A DNA stretch of 64,000 nt. Source: Alphaproteobacteria bacterium. GTDB lineage: Bacteria > Pseudomonadota > Alphaproteobacteria > SMXQ01. Positions 27,151 through 36,152 of this stretch are shown here, one piece after another. The stretch lies in the NCBI GenBank assembly GCA_009380075.1, contig WHSO01000001.1, positions 44,266 to 108,265 on the forward strand, written 5' to 3'. The stretch's first letter is position 1, and every line of letters begins with the position of its first letter. Under the pieces are notes generated by a model, which worked only from the letters and a program-made list of their open reading frames with translations, had not been told where the DNA came from and ran no database searches. Both the position numbers and the translations under genes were made by a program.

Positions 27151-28103
27151 AGTTCGTCCATGGACACCCGGCAGTGGCTGACGCCCTGCTCGTCGCAATA
27201 GCGCACGAAAGCCTCCAGCGTCCGGCGGTTCGCGTCCACCCCGTAGGGCCAGAAGTCATCCCCGAACATGTCGCGCGCCTTTTCCGCCCAGGCGAATGTC
27301 CATGCGATCGGATAGCGGCAAATATTGCCGTCGAGGGCGCGGGCCAGGCTGCGGTTCTTTGCTTCGCTGAAGGCGTCAAACAGGGCAGGACCGATCCAGG
27401 GATTGGCGTCGTAGGTCGTCCGCGGGATGGCGACCGTGTGCATCATGGGGAATATCCGGTGTCGGCGCCAATAGGCCTCTTCCACAGGTTGGAAATCGCC
27501 GATCAAGCGCCGGATACGGGGGTCGCGTGCCTGGAACAGGTCCGGAGGGTGGGCGCAGATCACGGCGTCGAGATCGCCGGCAAGCAGCATATCCATGAGC
27601 GAGCGGTCGTAGACCTCACGATACGCGACGCCAGAGGGCAGCTTCGGCTTCACCTGGCTTTCCCGCCCCGGCGCGTTGATGCCTGCGCGAATCCATTCCA
27701 CGTCCGCGAGCCCGACCCCGACATCGTGCATCAGCCAGGCCCGCACCCAGACGATGGCGGTCTGCACCCATTCCGGTATGCCGATCCGCCTGGCCCTCAG
27801 TTGCGTGGGGTCGCGGAGGGGGCTGTCCGTTCGCACGTATATGGCATGCTGACGAAAGAAGCGCGACGGAAAGACGGGTATGCCGGTGATGTTCGGGTCG
27901 TTCTGGGAAATCAGTGAAACGTAACGCGCCATCGACATTTCCGACACGTCCCAGCACCGTTCATCCGTAAAGCGGGCGAAGTACTCCTCCACTGGAAGGT
28001 CGATGTGGTCTATGGCGATGCCCGCGGCATGGACTTTTCCGGTAACGAAATCCCTGACGTGGTCGTAGTCGCTGATCGCGACGCTGAGACGAAGGTCCGG
28101 CAT
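27123..28103 (-). CDS. 4,5-dihydroxyphthalate decarboxylase-like protein
   Basis: This 326-aa soluble protein without signal peptide reads like the Pht5/4,5-dihydroxyphthalate decarboxylase family, which has a periplasmic-binding-protein-like fold. Segments such as DVSEMSMARYVSL, IPVFPSRFFRQHAIYVR and IGIPEWVQTA are typical. Homologues annotated this way may act on other aromatic acids, so the substrate is uncertain. It lies two bases after the mscS stop, suggesting one transcript, and overlaps the end of pssA tail to tail. Confidence 0.78.
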   Translation of the reverse strand: MPDLRLSVAISDYDHVRDFVTGKVHAAGIAIDHIDLPVEEYFARFTDERCWDVSEMSMARYVSLISQNDPNITGIPVFPSRFFRQHAIYVRTDSPLRDPTQLRARRIGIPEWVQTAIVWVRAWLMHDVGVGLADVEWIRAGINAPGRESQVKPKLPSGVAYREVYDRSLMDMLLAGDLDAVICAHPPDLFQARDPRIRRLIGDFQPVEEAYWRRHRIFPMMHTVAIPRTTYDANPWIGPALFDAFSEAKNRSLARALDGNICRYPIAWTFAWAEKARDMFGDDFWPYGVDANRRTLEAFVRYCDEQGVSHCRVSMDELYPENVRGL

Positions 28104-28105
28104 GT

Positions 28106-28930
28106 TCAGGACCCTTTGGCCATGTGGACGGTGCGTTGCGGGAAGGGTATCGAGATTCCTCCGGCGTCAAAGGCTTCCTTGATGCGGCGATAGAGATCGA
28201 ACCTGAGGGGCCAGTAATCTGAAGCCGCGCACCACACGCGCAACTGGACCTCCACCGCGTTGTCCCCGAGGTTGGAAACCATCAGTGCCGGGGCGGGTTC
28301 CTTGCTCACGCGCTCATCCGTTGTAATTAGCGGTCGTATGATCTCGAACGCCTTCCCGATGTCGTCGTCGTATCCGATACCGACCGTAAGGTCCACGCGA
28401 CGGGTCGCATTGTGACTGTAGTTCTTTACGGCGCTGCCCCACAGCTGTCCGTTGGGAACGACGATGTGCACGTTGTCGGGGGTGTTCAACGCCGTCGTGA
28501 AAAGAGAGATCGACTCGACGGTACCCGCGACTCCCGCGACGTCGACGAACTGCCCGACCCTGAAGGGACGGAACAGAAGTAACATGATGCCTGCGGCGAT
28601 GTGACTGAGGGTGCCCTGAAAGGCAAGGCCGATGGCGAGGCCGGCGGCGCCGAGTACGGCGATGAAACTGGTTGTTTCGACCCCGAAGCGCTCAAGGACG
28701 GCGACAACGGTGAAGATGATCAGCGCATAGCGGACGACGCTGGCGAGAAAGTATCGCAGGGTTTCATCGATTCGCCGGGATCTGGTCAGCGCCCTTGAGG
28801 TCATCCGCGCCGCCCATCCCGCAGCGACAAAACCCGCAACCAGAATTGTGAGGGCCCCCAGGACGTTGAGGCCCCAGGCACTGATGATTGCAATGATCTG
28901 CGTAATCGTGTCGTTTACGTTGGATTCCAT
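28106..28930 (-). CDS. Small-conductance mechanosensitive channel (MscS family)
   Basis: This 274-aa inner-membrane channel opens under membrane tension to release solutes during osmotic downshock. Three hydrophobic helices are visible (about residues 15-40, 60-83 and 88-118). The pore-lining third helix has the Gly/Ala-rich pattern VLGAAGLAIGLAFQGTLSHIAAGIMLL. FRPFRVGQFVDVAG starts the beta domain, and VPNGQLWG is a family motif. Length is close to E. coli MscS (286 aa). GAGGG lies about nine bases before the ATG. Confidence 0.95.
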   Translation of the reverse strand: MESNVNDTITQIIAIISAWGLNVLGALTILVAGFVAAGWAARMTSRALTRSRRIDETLRYFLASVVRYALIIFTVVAVLERFGVETTSFIAVLGAAGLAIGLAFQGTLSHIAAGIMLLLFRPFRVGQFVDVAGVAGTVESISLFTTALNTPDNVHIVVPNGQLWGSAVKNYSHNATRRVDLTVGIGYDDDIGKAFEIIRPLITTDERVSKEPAPALMVSNLGDNAVEVQLRVWCAASDYWPLRFDLYRRIKEAFDAGGISIPFPQRTVHMAKGS

Positions 28931-29115
28931 GTCTAAAGGCCCTCAAATCTTGTTCTGGAACAGTGGAGAAGCCGTGGCCGACACCGCTAACACTCATTCT
29001 CCTGAAAATAGTCGATCGACGGTCCGCGCCAAGCCCAAAACTGCTGACCGTCCTTTTGTGGGAATGCGCATGGGACGAGAGAAGTGCCGCGGAGGTCCAC
29101 TTCGCGGAGCCGAAC

Positions 29116-29799
29116 TCAGGTGCGTGTTGCCGTGACCTCGACCTCGATGAGCTTGCCGGGGGCCGAGTATCCCGAAACGCGGTGACAGGCGAATCGCGGC
29201 GGCAGGCACGATGCAGCTTTGAGAAACAGCTCACGCATATGGGCGGCTGATTCGCTTTCGTGCAGGAAGCAGTTCGCCTCCGCCACTCGGTCCCAGCCGC
29301 TGCCGGCTTCCCGGAGGTAGCGGCCGATCCGGGGGAGGATATCACCGAGCACCTGCGTCTCCAGGGTGGGATCGGTGCACGTCTGTCCCGACAGGATCAT
29401 CAGCGGCCCGCACGTGATGTAACGGCAGGGGGTTCGCGGAGGATTGTTCTCCCGGACCACCTTTTCGAGTCCCGCCCCGGGTCGCAGAGCCATCAAATCC
29501 ATGGCGATGTTGACGCCGTCGTTGAGGCGTGCTGGCGCGATATAACTTGAGGTCGCGCACCGTGCCGGCCCCGAGAGGATCTCCATGCGCACATTGCTGC
29601 CGGCATCGCGTGCCGCGCGGTCACGCCCGTACAGGCGGCTTCGCACGGCGTGCTCCAGGCCGAGACCGTGCCGGGCCAAGGCGTCGCTGAACGCCGCGAA
29701 CAAGGCCCGGGTATCCTTTTCCGGGCCCCCTTCGGCGGGAGCCTCCGCCGATAACACCATAAATTCCTGGCCGAGCCAGTCCAGGACGCTTTCCCGCAT
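29116..29799 (-). CDS. RidA/YjgF-like protein with two tandem domains
   Basis: This 227-aa protein contains two RidA-like modules. The first (about residues 25-105) has LFAAFSDALARHGLGLEH; the second (about 125-227) has ITCGPLMILSGQT, a stretch reading LREAGSGWDRVAEANCFL, and GKLIEVEVTAT at the end. Classical RidA proteins are single-domain enamine/imine deaminases of about 130 aa; tandem members are less well understood. The substrate-binding arginine of RidA (usually in a PAR motif) is not obvious here, so activity is uncertain. GGAGGAAT precedes the ATG. It is upstream of mscS on the same strand with a 185-base gap. Confidence 0.72.
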   Translation of the reverse strand: MRESVLDWLGQEFMVLSAEAPAEGGPEKDTRALFAAFSDALARHGLGLEHAVRSRLYGRDRAARDAGSNVRMEILSGPARCATSSYIAPARLNDGVNIAMDLMALRPGAGLEKVVRENNPPRTPCRYITCGPLMILSGQTCTDPTLETQVLGDILPRIGRYLREAGSGWDRVAEANCFLHESESAAHMRELFLKAASCLPPRFACHRVSGYSAPGKLIEVEVTATRT

Positions 29800-29945
29800 G
29801 ATGATTCCTCCCCCTTTGGGCGCATATTATGGTCCAGCATGAGAATCAGGCAAACCCGATCGTGACGCGGATCACGCTCGCCATTTCGGCACCAGCGGGT
29901 ACACTGGTCGTCCTGTCGCCGTGAAATGGACCCTTCGATCCGCGA

Positions 29946-31610
29946 ATGCGCCGCTTCCTCCTTCCCGTCCTGATGTTCGTCCTGGTGGCGGCCGCGTGTT
30001 TTCAGTACTGGCACTGGCGCGGTCGGCCGGTGCCTTTGCCCGACCTGCCGGGGGCCCGCTTCCAGTGCCTGTCCTATTCACCGTTCGAGGGCAGCGCGAG
30101 CCCCCTTGACCGTGATTTTGACGTGCCGCGGCCGGTGATCACCCGCGACATGGAGGTGCTCAAAAACGTCACCGGATGCCTTCGCACGTATTCGGCGATC
30201 AAGGTACAGGGCGACGTTACCCGGATCGCGCATGAGCATGGGCTCAAAATCCTTCAGGGTATCTGGATTTCGGGCACGCCCGAAGACAATGAAGAAGAAA
30301 TTACCGCGGCCATAGATTTGGCGCGGACGTATCCCGACACCGTGAAGGCGCTCATTGTCGGCAACGAGGTGCTGTTGCGCCGTGAAATGACGGGCGAAAC
30401 GCTGGCACGCATCATCCGCCGGGTCAAGGCGGCGACCGGACTGCCCGTGCTTTACGCGGATGTGCCGCATTTCTTCAAGAAGGAGCCGGCTGTGGTGGCG
30501 GCGGCCGACACGCTTGCCATCCATATCCTGCCTTATTGGGACGATCCCGAACCCGTGTCCATTGCCGAGGTCCAGAAACACGTAGCCATCATTGTCGAAG
30601 ACATGAGGCGGACCTTTCCCGGCAAACCCCTGATGATCGGGGAAATCGGCTGGCCCAGCGAGGGCCGCACGCGCGGCGCTTCCGTTCCAAGCCTCGTCAA
30701 CCAGGCGCGATTCGTGCGGGAGTTCGTCCTCGGGGCGAACCGGCTGGGCATCGACTACAACCTTATCGAGGCGGTCGATCAACCCTGGAAGCGGGTGCCC
30801 GAGGGCACGGTCGGCGGCTACTGGGGAATTTTCACGGCCGACCGCGAGCTCAAGTTCCCGCTGACCGGTCCGGTTTCCGAATGGCCGCACTGGCGTGCCG
30901 CATTCGCCGTGTCGCTCGGAATCATGGCCGCATTTTTCGCTTACGGTCTGTCGTGCGGCCGGATCGGGGGCGTGGCCCGCTGGATCGCTTTCGCGCTTCT
31001 TGCGGGCGCTACGGGTATCAGCCTCGTGCATCTCTACGACCACATCCGCACCAGCAGCCTGACCGTGGCCGGATGGGTGTTCGGCGCCTATATGGCGGCG
31101 CTTACGATCCTGGCGGCCGTCGCGTTAACGGCCCGGATGGAGGGACGGATCGTTGCAGGGGCGGCCGCCTTCCCAAGAGTGCTCGGACGGTTCGGCGATC
31201 GCGAGGGGTGGGGGCCCGCACGGTGGATCGGAGCCGGTTTCTGGATTGCGGCGCTGCCCGCGGCAATGCTCGCGCTGGCGATCGGATTCGATGGTCGGCA
31301 CCGGGACCTTCCCATCATGGGCCTGTGGCTGCCGGGTCTCGCGATACTGGTTCTTTGCCGCGGAATTCCCGGAAATCGCCCGCGCCGCGAGGAGGTCTGG
31401 CTGACATTGATCCTGACAGTCGCTGCGTTGATGGCCTTCGACGGCTTGCGCAATATCGAAATGCTGTTGTGGTCGGCGACGGTACTGTTGTTCGCCGCAC
31501 CCGGATGGCGCGATATTCGGTCGGAAGTGAAATTCCTGCTCTCAGGCCCGGTCGAGCATGGCAGCACGGACAAGACCGAGCGGGATGGCGATGGCGGCAA
31601 GGGCCGTTGA
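29946..31610 (+). CDS. GH17-like beta-1,3-glucan-active membrane protein
   Basis: This 554-aa protein has an N-terminal membrane helix, an extracytoplasmic glycoside-hydrolase family 17-like domain (about residues 38-300) and six to eight C-terminal membrane helices (about 310-540). The domain shows the catalytic pair expected of the clan: E141 in LIVGNEVLLRR and E233 in MIGEIGWPSEG. The family cleaves or transfers beta-1,3-glucan; membrane versions in proteobacteria are linked to cyclic glucan synthesis. An OpgC-like acyltransferase is 0.5 kb downstream, which supports a role in osmoregulated periplasmic glucan. Its 3' end overlaps the convergent membrane-protein gene by 69 bases. Confidence 0.82.
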   Translation: MRRFLLPVLMFVLVAAACFQYWHWRGRPVPLPDLPGARFQCLSYSPFEGSASPLDRDFDVPRPVITRDMEVLKNVTGCLRTYSAIKVQGDVTRIAHEHGLKILQGIWISGTPEDNEEEITAAIDLARTYPDTVKALIVGNEVLLRREMTGETLARIIRRVKAATGLPVLYADVPHFFKKEPAVVAAADTLAIHILPYWDDPEPVSIAEVQKHVAIIVEDMRRTFPGKPLMIGEIGWPSEGRTRGASVPSLVNQARFVREFVLGANRLGIDYNLIEAVDQPWKRVPEGTVGGYWGIFTADRELKFPLTGPVSEWPHWRAAFAVSLGIMAAFFAYGLSCGRIGGVARWIAFALLAGATGISLVHLYDHIRTSSLTVAGWVFGAYMAALTILAAVALTARMEGRIVAGAAAFPRVLGRFGDREGWGPARWIGAGFWIAALPAAMLALAIGFDGRHRDLPIMGLWLPGLAILVLCRGIPGNRPRREEVWLTLILTVAALMAFDGLRNIEMLLWSATVLLFAAPGWRDIRSEVKFLLSGPVEHGSTDKTERDGDGGKGR

Positions 31611-31892
31611 ATAGAGAAACATACCCATGCCGCCGAGGACCATGGCGACGATAATGCCGACCATGGCACCTCTACCTCTGTAGAGCAGCGCCGCAAGCGC
31701 CCCGAGAAGCGCCCCACCCGCAATGACGAAATTCTGCGACGCAATCCGAAGCGCGTCGCGCAGGATGCACCACCAGGGCATCGGTGGTTCAACGCAGGCG
31801 GCCGCCCGGGCGACGGGTTCGATCAGATCATAACGGATATGATCGCCGATCACGCCACCCAGAGCCGCGAGCAGCAAGGCGACAACGGGCAT
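31542..31892 (-). CDS. Small hypothetical membrane protein
   Basis: This hydrophobic protein of about 116 aa has three to four membrane helices (VVALLLAALGGVIG, NFVIAGGALLGALAALLY, and a long segment containing MVGIIVAMVLGGMG and LAAIAIPLGLV). Between the first two is a loop with two cysteines (ACVEPPMPWWCILR). I chose the ATG at 31892; the frame stays open to 32039 but the added part is Ser/Pro-rich and less likely to be coding. I do not recognise a named family. It lies antisense to the end of the GH17 gene, within the glucan cluster, and might assist that pathway. Confidence 0.6.
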   Translation of the reverse strand: MPVVALLLAALGGVIGDHIRYDLIEPVARAAACVEPPMPWWCILRDALRIASQNFVIAGGALLGALAALLYRGRGAMVGIIVAMVLGGMGMFLYSTALAAIAIPLGLVRAAMLDRA

Positions 31893-32126
31893 CAGGCGAC
31901 GGCGGCGTAAGTCTCCCGCGGAGTGCGTCGGGGATGACGATGCCGGTGATGCTGGAAATGGTGGCACGATAGACAGACCTTCGGATTCCCGCGTTGTCGG
32001 CTGGGGGCAATTGTCCCCCCCTATCCGGTGTGCTGGCAAGGGGATGTTGCCGCCGTTGTCGGCGATTCGGTACTATGTCGAACGTAGGGTATCGGCAGTC
32101 CACATTGCGGGGGAGCACACCGGTCC

Positions 32127-33302
32127 ATGACCGTTGGCGTGACTGGTGGCGGCAGGGAACGAGACCTGAGGCTCGACTTTTTTCGTGGCCTCGCCCTTTT
32201 TTCCATCTTCATCGACCATGTGCCCGATGTCGTCTTCGGTGCGTTCACGATTCAGTTCACAGGACTGTACGATGCGGCGGAAGTGTTCATTTTTATTTCC
32301 GGATATACGGCCGGCCTTGTCTACGGGCGGGTGTTGCAGACCGAGGGTGCACTTTCCGCAACTTTGCGCATCTATCATCGTGTCTGGCACCTATACGTGG
32401 CGCATGTATTTCTGTTCATGATGTTCATGGCGCTCGTCGGACACATGGCCGGTCCGCTGGTCAATCCCCTTTATGTCGAAGAATTTCGCGCCACCGACTT
32501 CTTGAGAGATCCGGGCACGACGGTGATCATGGCGCTTGTACTGCGCTTTCAGCCGGCATTCATGGATATACTACCGCTTTATATCGTCCTGTTGGCAGTA
32601 CTACCGTTTTTCATGATGGGCCTACGGCGTTGGTGGCCCGTCGCGCTCGCGTGTTCGTTCGCTCTGTGGTTCGCGGTTCAACTCGACGACGGGCTGAACC
32701 TGCCGGCCTATCCGGGAGCGCGCAACACTTGGTTCTTCAATCCCCTGGCGTGGCAGTTTCTTTTCCTTTTCGGAGCTTTTCTCGGCTGGTCGCGCATTAT
32801 CGGCAGGGACGGATGGCTCGGCCTGCGGCCGCTCCTTGTCATTGCCGTAGTGGTTGCGGCACTCGGTTTCGCGTTACGATTCAACTGGACGCTCCATTAT
32901 TTCCATGATCCGATCCCGGCGCTTGCTGCCAAGTCGTTATGGCCGGCATTGAGCAAGACGGACCTTTCGGCGCTTCGGCTCATTAACCTTTTATGCATGT
33001 CACTTGTGGTGGCTACCGTGGTTCGACGTGGCGCCCCTTTTCTTGCGAGCAGGGTGGTCTGGCCTCTTGTCGTCTGTGGGCGTCATTCGCTGCATATCTT
33101 TTGTCTCGGCATCCTTTTGTCGGTGATTGCCCACCTCATACTCAGCGAATTCGGAGCTAGTGCGGGGCTGCAAGTTCTGGTCACATTGGGTGGAATAGTG
33201 ATCATGACAGCCGTGGCCGCGATCATGGAGTGGTTTCCGGGTGGGAGAGTCATGCGCCACCATCAGGGCAGGCGAGCCGCCCGGGGCGGGGAGGAGGCAT
33301 GA
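32127..33302 (+). CDS. OpgC-family membrane acyltransferase
   Basis: This 391-aa integral membrane protein has about ten helices and matches the OpgC family, which transfers succinyl groups to osmoregulated periplasmic glucans. Diagnostic segments are RLDFFRGLALFSIFIDHVP at the N-terminus, a FIFISGYTAGLVYG helix, and LVVCGRHSLHIFCLGILLS near the end, with the conserved histidine of membrane acyltransferases in the first. Its stop overlaps the start of the first SGNH hydrolase gene (ATGA), so the two are translated together. Together with the GH17-like gene it suggests a glucan synthesis and decoration unit. Confidence 0.9.
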   Translation: MTVGVTGGGRERDLRLDFFRGLALFSIFIDHVPDVVFGAFTIQFTGLYDAAEVFIFISGYTAGLVYGRVLQTEGALSATLRIYHRVWHLYVAHVFLFMMFMALVGHMAGPLVNPLYVEEFRATDFLRDPGTTVIMALVLRFQPAFMDILPLYIVLLAVLPFFMMGLRRWWPVALACSFALWFAVQLDDGLNLPAYPGARNTWFFNPLAWQFLFLFGAFLGWSRIIGRDGWLGLRPLLVIAVVVAALGFALRFNWTLHYFHDPIPALAAKSLWPALSKTDLSALRLINLLCMSLVVATVVRRGAPFLASRVVWPLVVCGRHSLHIFCLGILLSVIAHLILSEFGASAGLQVLVTLGGIVIMTAVAAIMEWFPGGRVMRHHQGRRAARGGEEA

Positions 33303-34087
33303 AAATGAGGCTTCAGCGACAGAAACTGGGGCCAACGCAAATCGGCCTCGCGGCTGTGCTCGCCGCGTTCGCGTTTTGGGGCGGGACACCGAAGAAACTG
33401 GCCGCCGCGACACAATCCTGCGCGACTCCGGCCGACATTTACGAATACGAACCCTATCTTCCCCGGACCTTGGGTGCACTGGAAAAGGGGGGGCCGATAA
33501 CCATCGTCGCGGTCGGCGGCGCATCCACTAGGGGCCGCGCTGCAGGAGACGACAGTCGCGCCTGGCCGGCGCGGCTGGGTCAGGCGCTGGCGGCAAGGTT
33601 TCCCTCGGCGAGGATTACGGTCCTGAATCGGGGGGTAGCACGCGAGACTGCCGCCCAGATGGTCGCTCGCTTCGACAAGGACGTATTCGCGTTCAAACCC
33701 GATCTGGTCATCTGGGAGACCGCGACGAACGATGCCGTGAGTGCGACCGACGTCGACGCGTTCCAGGAGACCCTCCAGACCGGCATTGAGAGGCTGCGTG
33801 CCGCGGTGCCTGAGGTGATGTTTATGAACCCACAGTTTTCGCGGCTCAGCGAATTCGTGGTCAATTTCAACCGATACACCACCATCCTGCGTGGTGTCGC
33901 CGACCTCAGCGAACTGCCGCTATTTCCGCGTCACGAGATCATGCGTTATTGGGCCGATCGCGGCGTGTTCAATTTCAGGGTGACCGGGCGTGAGCAACGC
34001 CGCGAACTCGCGATCCACCTGTATGCGTGTATCGGTGCCGCCGTGGCAGACATGATCGTCCGGCGCCCGCCGGTACAGGTGCGGTAA
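33299..34087 (+). CDS. SGNH/GDSL hydrolase-like protein (copy 1, catalytic Asp missing)
   Basis: This 262-aa exported protein has a signal-like hydrophobic helix at about residues 12-36. SGNH block I is recognisable as IVAVGGASTRG with S76, and block III as WETATND with N144. The final block should be D-x-x-H but reads LAIH at 237-240: the His is present, the Asp is replaced by Leu, so it may be inactive or use another acid. The start overlaps the opgC stop, with GGGGAGGAGG just upstream. It is coupled to copy 2 (TAATG). A likely role is removal or transfer of acyl groups on a periplasmic glucan, inferred from context. Confidence 0.75.
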   Translation: MKMRLQRQKLGPTQIGLAAVLAAFAFWGGTPKKLAAATQSCATPADIYEYEPYLPRTLGALEKGGPITIVAVGGASTRGRAAGDDSRAWPARLGQALAARFPSARITVLNRGVARETAAQMVARFDKDVFAFKPDLVIWETATNDAVSATDVDAFQETLQTGIERLRAAVPEVMFMNPQFSRLSEFVVNFNRYTTILRGVADLSELPLFPRHEIMRYWADRGVFNFRVTGREQRRELAIHLYACIGAAVADMIVRRPPVQVR

Positions 34088-34918
34088 TGAATTTTCCGGT
34101 GGGGGTACTGCGGCGTGTGGGAGTCGCGGTATGGCTGGCTGTCCTTGCGATGGCCGACACGAGCGATGCCCTGTCGGCGCCGGCGGCGATGGAATGCACC
34201 GCTCCCAAGGATGCTGTCCGGCTGAACGTCAAGCTTCCCAATACGGCGCGCGCCATTCGTCAGGGAAATGAGCTCATCGTCGTCGCCATCGGCTCTTCAT
34301 CGACCCAGGGAGTGGGCGCGTCATCGGCTGGCAACACCTAATCCCGCCCAGTTCGCACGTGAACTTACCCTCCGCTGGTCGAGGCTGCGCCTGCGCGTCT
34401 TCAACGAAGGGGTCGGCGGCGAAACGGCGTCCGAGATGCTGGCGCGGTTCGAAACTGACGTGCTGGCTCACAAGCCGCACCTGGTCATCTGGCAGTCCGG
34501 TTCGAACAGCCTCCTGAGAGGCAAGGCCGTCGAAGACTACGTGGCAACCGTCCGTGCGGGCATCCTGCGACTGAAGGCGGCCGGCACGGATGTCATCCTC
34601 ATGGACCCCCAGTTCGCACCCGTGGTTGTCGCCCAACCGGCGCATCGAAGGCTGATATTGTCAATCCGCGCGCTCGCCAACGATCTGAGGGTCGGCCTGT
34701 TCCAGAGGTTCGCCGTGATGCGCCACTGGGTTTCCAGCGGCGGGACGCGCATCGAGGACGTGATTTCCCGCGACCGGCTGCATATGAACGACGCGAGCTA
34801 CGCCTGCATCGCGCGGCTGCTCGCCGACAGCGTGTCCGCCGCCGCGCAGGAAGCGCTCGGCCCACTCCAGCCTCGCTCCAGCCTCGTTTCCGGCGCTCAC
34901 CTGTCAAGTAATATCTAG
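34087..34918 (+). pseudogene. SGNH/GDSL hydrolase (copy 2) broken by a +1 frameshift
   Basis: The ATG at 34087 overlaps the stop of copy 1. The first 84 residues include a signal peptide and block I (VVAIGSSSTQG) and end at TAA 34339-34341. The following frame continues the same protein directly: removing one A at 34340-34341 would join GNT to YPAQFARELTLRW as in intact relatives. Downstream, block III (WQSGSNSLL) and the catalytic D-R-L-H (SRDRLHMND) are intact. So either the gene recently broke by a single-base insertion or the base is a sequencing error. Copy 2 keeps the Asp that copy 1 lacks. Confidence 0.8.
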
Positions 34919-34923
34919 ATAAA

Positions 34924-35913
34924 TCAATTTGTTGCGGGCAGCGCGCGCCCGTCGTCAAAGTGGTACAGATTGTCGAGCGGCCGGCCTGCGCGAAACCGAT
35001 TCAGGTTTTCCGCGAACAGCGCCCTGAGGCGGAAATAGTCGTTGGTCGAGCCGGCGGCGGAAACATGGGGCGTTATGATCACATTTTCCATGTCCCATAG
35101 GGGACTTTTCGGGTCCAGCGGTTCGTCCTCGGCGACATCGAGTGCCGCACCCGCGATTTGTCCGGCGCGGAGTGCCGAGATCAAGGCACTTTCGCCCACG
35201 ATCTCGCCGCGGGCGATGTTGATGAAGTAAGCCGTCTCCTTCATCGCAGCGAAAGCATCGGAACCGATCAGGCGAAAGCTCGAGGGATCCGATGCTGTAG
35301 CAACGATGACGGCATCCGCATCGGCAAAGGCTTCGCACATCCGTCGGCGCGGAACGGTGTCATCGACATCGGGCGTCGGTGCAGCGCCGCGCGTCACGGC
35401 GACGACACGCATGTCGAAGGATTTCGCCTTGCGCGCGACCTCCGCGCCGATTCCGCCAAGACCGACGAGCACGAGTGTCTGCCCTTCGATGCTTCGCATG
35501 GTGAAATTGAGTTCGTTTCGCGCCCAGTAATGGCGTTGCTGATTTTCACGGATTTCCCATATGCGGCGCGAGGATGCGAGCAGAAGCATCATCGCATGCT
35601 CGGCACAGACTGGGGCCTTTGCGCGGGCCGAGGTGGTGACGGGAATGTCACGGGGAAGCCCCATATTGACTCCCCGTTCGATGCCGGCGGATGAAAAATG
35701 TACCCAGCGCAGACGGTCGGTACGGCCACGGGCCAGTGCCGCTCCGAGTTCCGGCGTGCAGATGCGGTTGGAAAGCACAACGAGGTCCGCGTCAGCGACT
35801 CCGTTCTCGAACTCTTCGGGTGACCACACCACCGCCCAGTCGACATCGGGAAAGTCCGAGGTAAACTGTAGGATACGGTCTGCCCTGCGGTTGGTGTACA
35901 TGACCGCCTTCAT
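34924..35913 (-). CDS. D-2-hydroxyacid dehydrogenase family protein
   Basis: This 329-aa NAD(P)-dependent oxidoreductase reduces 2-oxo acids or oxidises D-2-hydroxy acids. The nucleotide-binding GLGGIGAEVA starts at residue 151. The catalytic triad of the family is present: Arg in INIARGEIV, Glu in DVAEDEPL and His in ITPHVSAAG. AEHAMMLLLASSRR is another family signature. The ATG at 35913 follows GAGGG; an open extension to 36195 is rejected as non-coding. The exact substrate is unclear. The gene is divergent from the TctC-like binding protein, with about 240 bases between. Confidence 0.9.
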   Translation of the reverse strand: MKAVMYTNRRADRILQFTSDFPDVDWAVVWSPEEFENGVADADLVVLSNRICTPELGAALARGRTDRLRWVHFSSAGIERGVNMGLPRDIPVTTSARAKAPVCAEHAMMLLLASSRRIWEIRENQQRHYWARNELNFTMRSIEGQTLVLVGLGGIGAEVARKAKSFDMRVVAVTRGAAPTPDVDDTVPRRRMCEAFADADAVIVATASDPSSFRLIGSDAFAAMKETAYFINIARGEIVGESALISALRAGQIAGAALDVAEDEPLDPKSPLWDMENVIITPHVSAAGSTNDYFRLRALFAENLNRFRAGRPLDNLYHFDDGRALPATN

Positions 35914-36152
35914 CGTTTTTCCCTCTAATTGATGGGGACTCCCCGTTTCCCCGCGTTTCCCGTCCAGACATTCCGAACGAACGGGAGGGCCGGACCGGGG
36001 GATCAAGCGTTCCCGGCGACGCCCTGCGATGGCGCTTGCCTGTCCGGCGTCGGCCCACTTAGTATTCCCCATGGCCAGAGGGCATGGCGGCGGGCGCCAA
36101 GATCCGCCGCGGGCAAAAGATACCAAGAAACATTCTTTACAGGGAGATGGTA

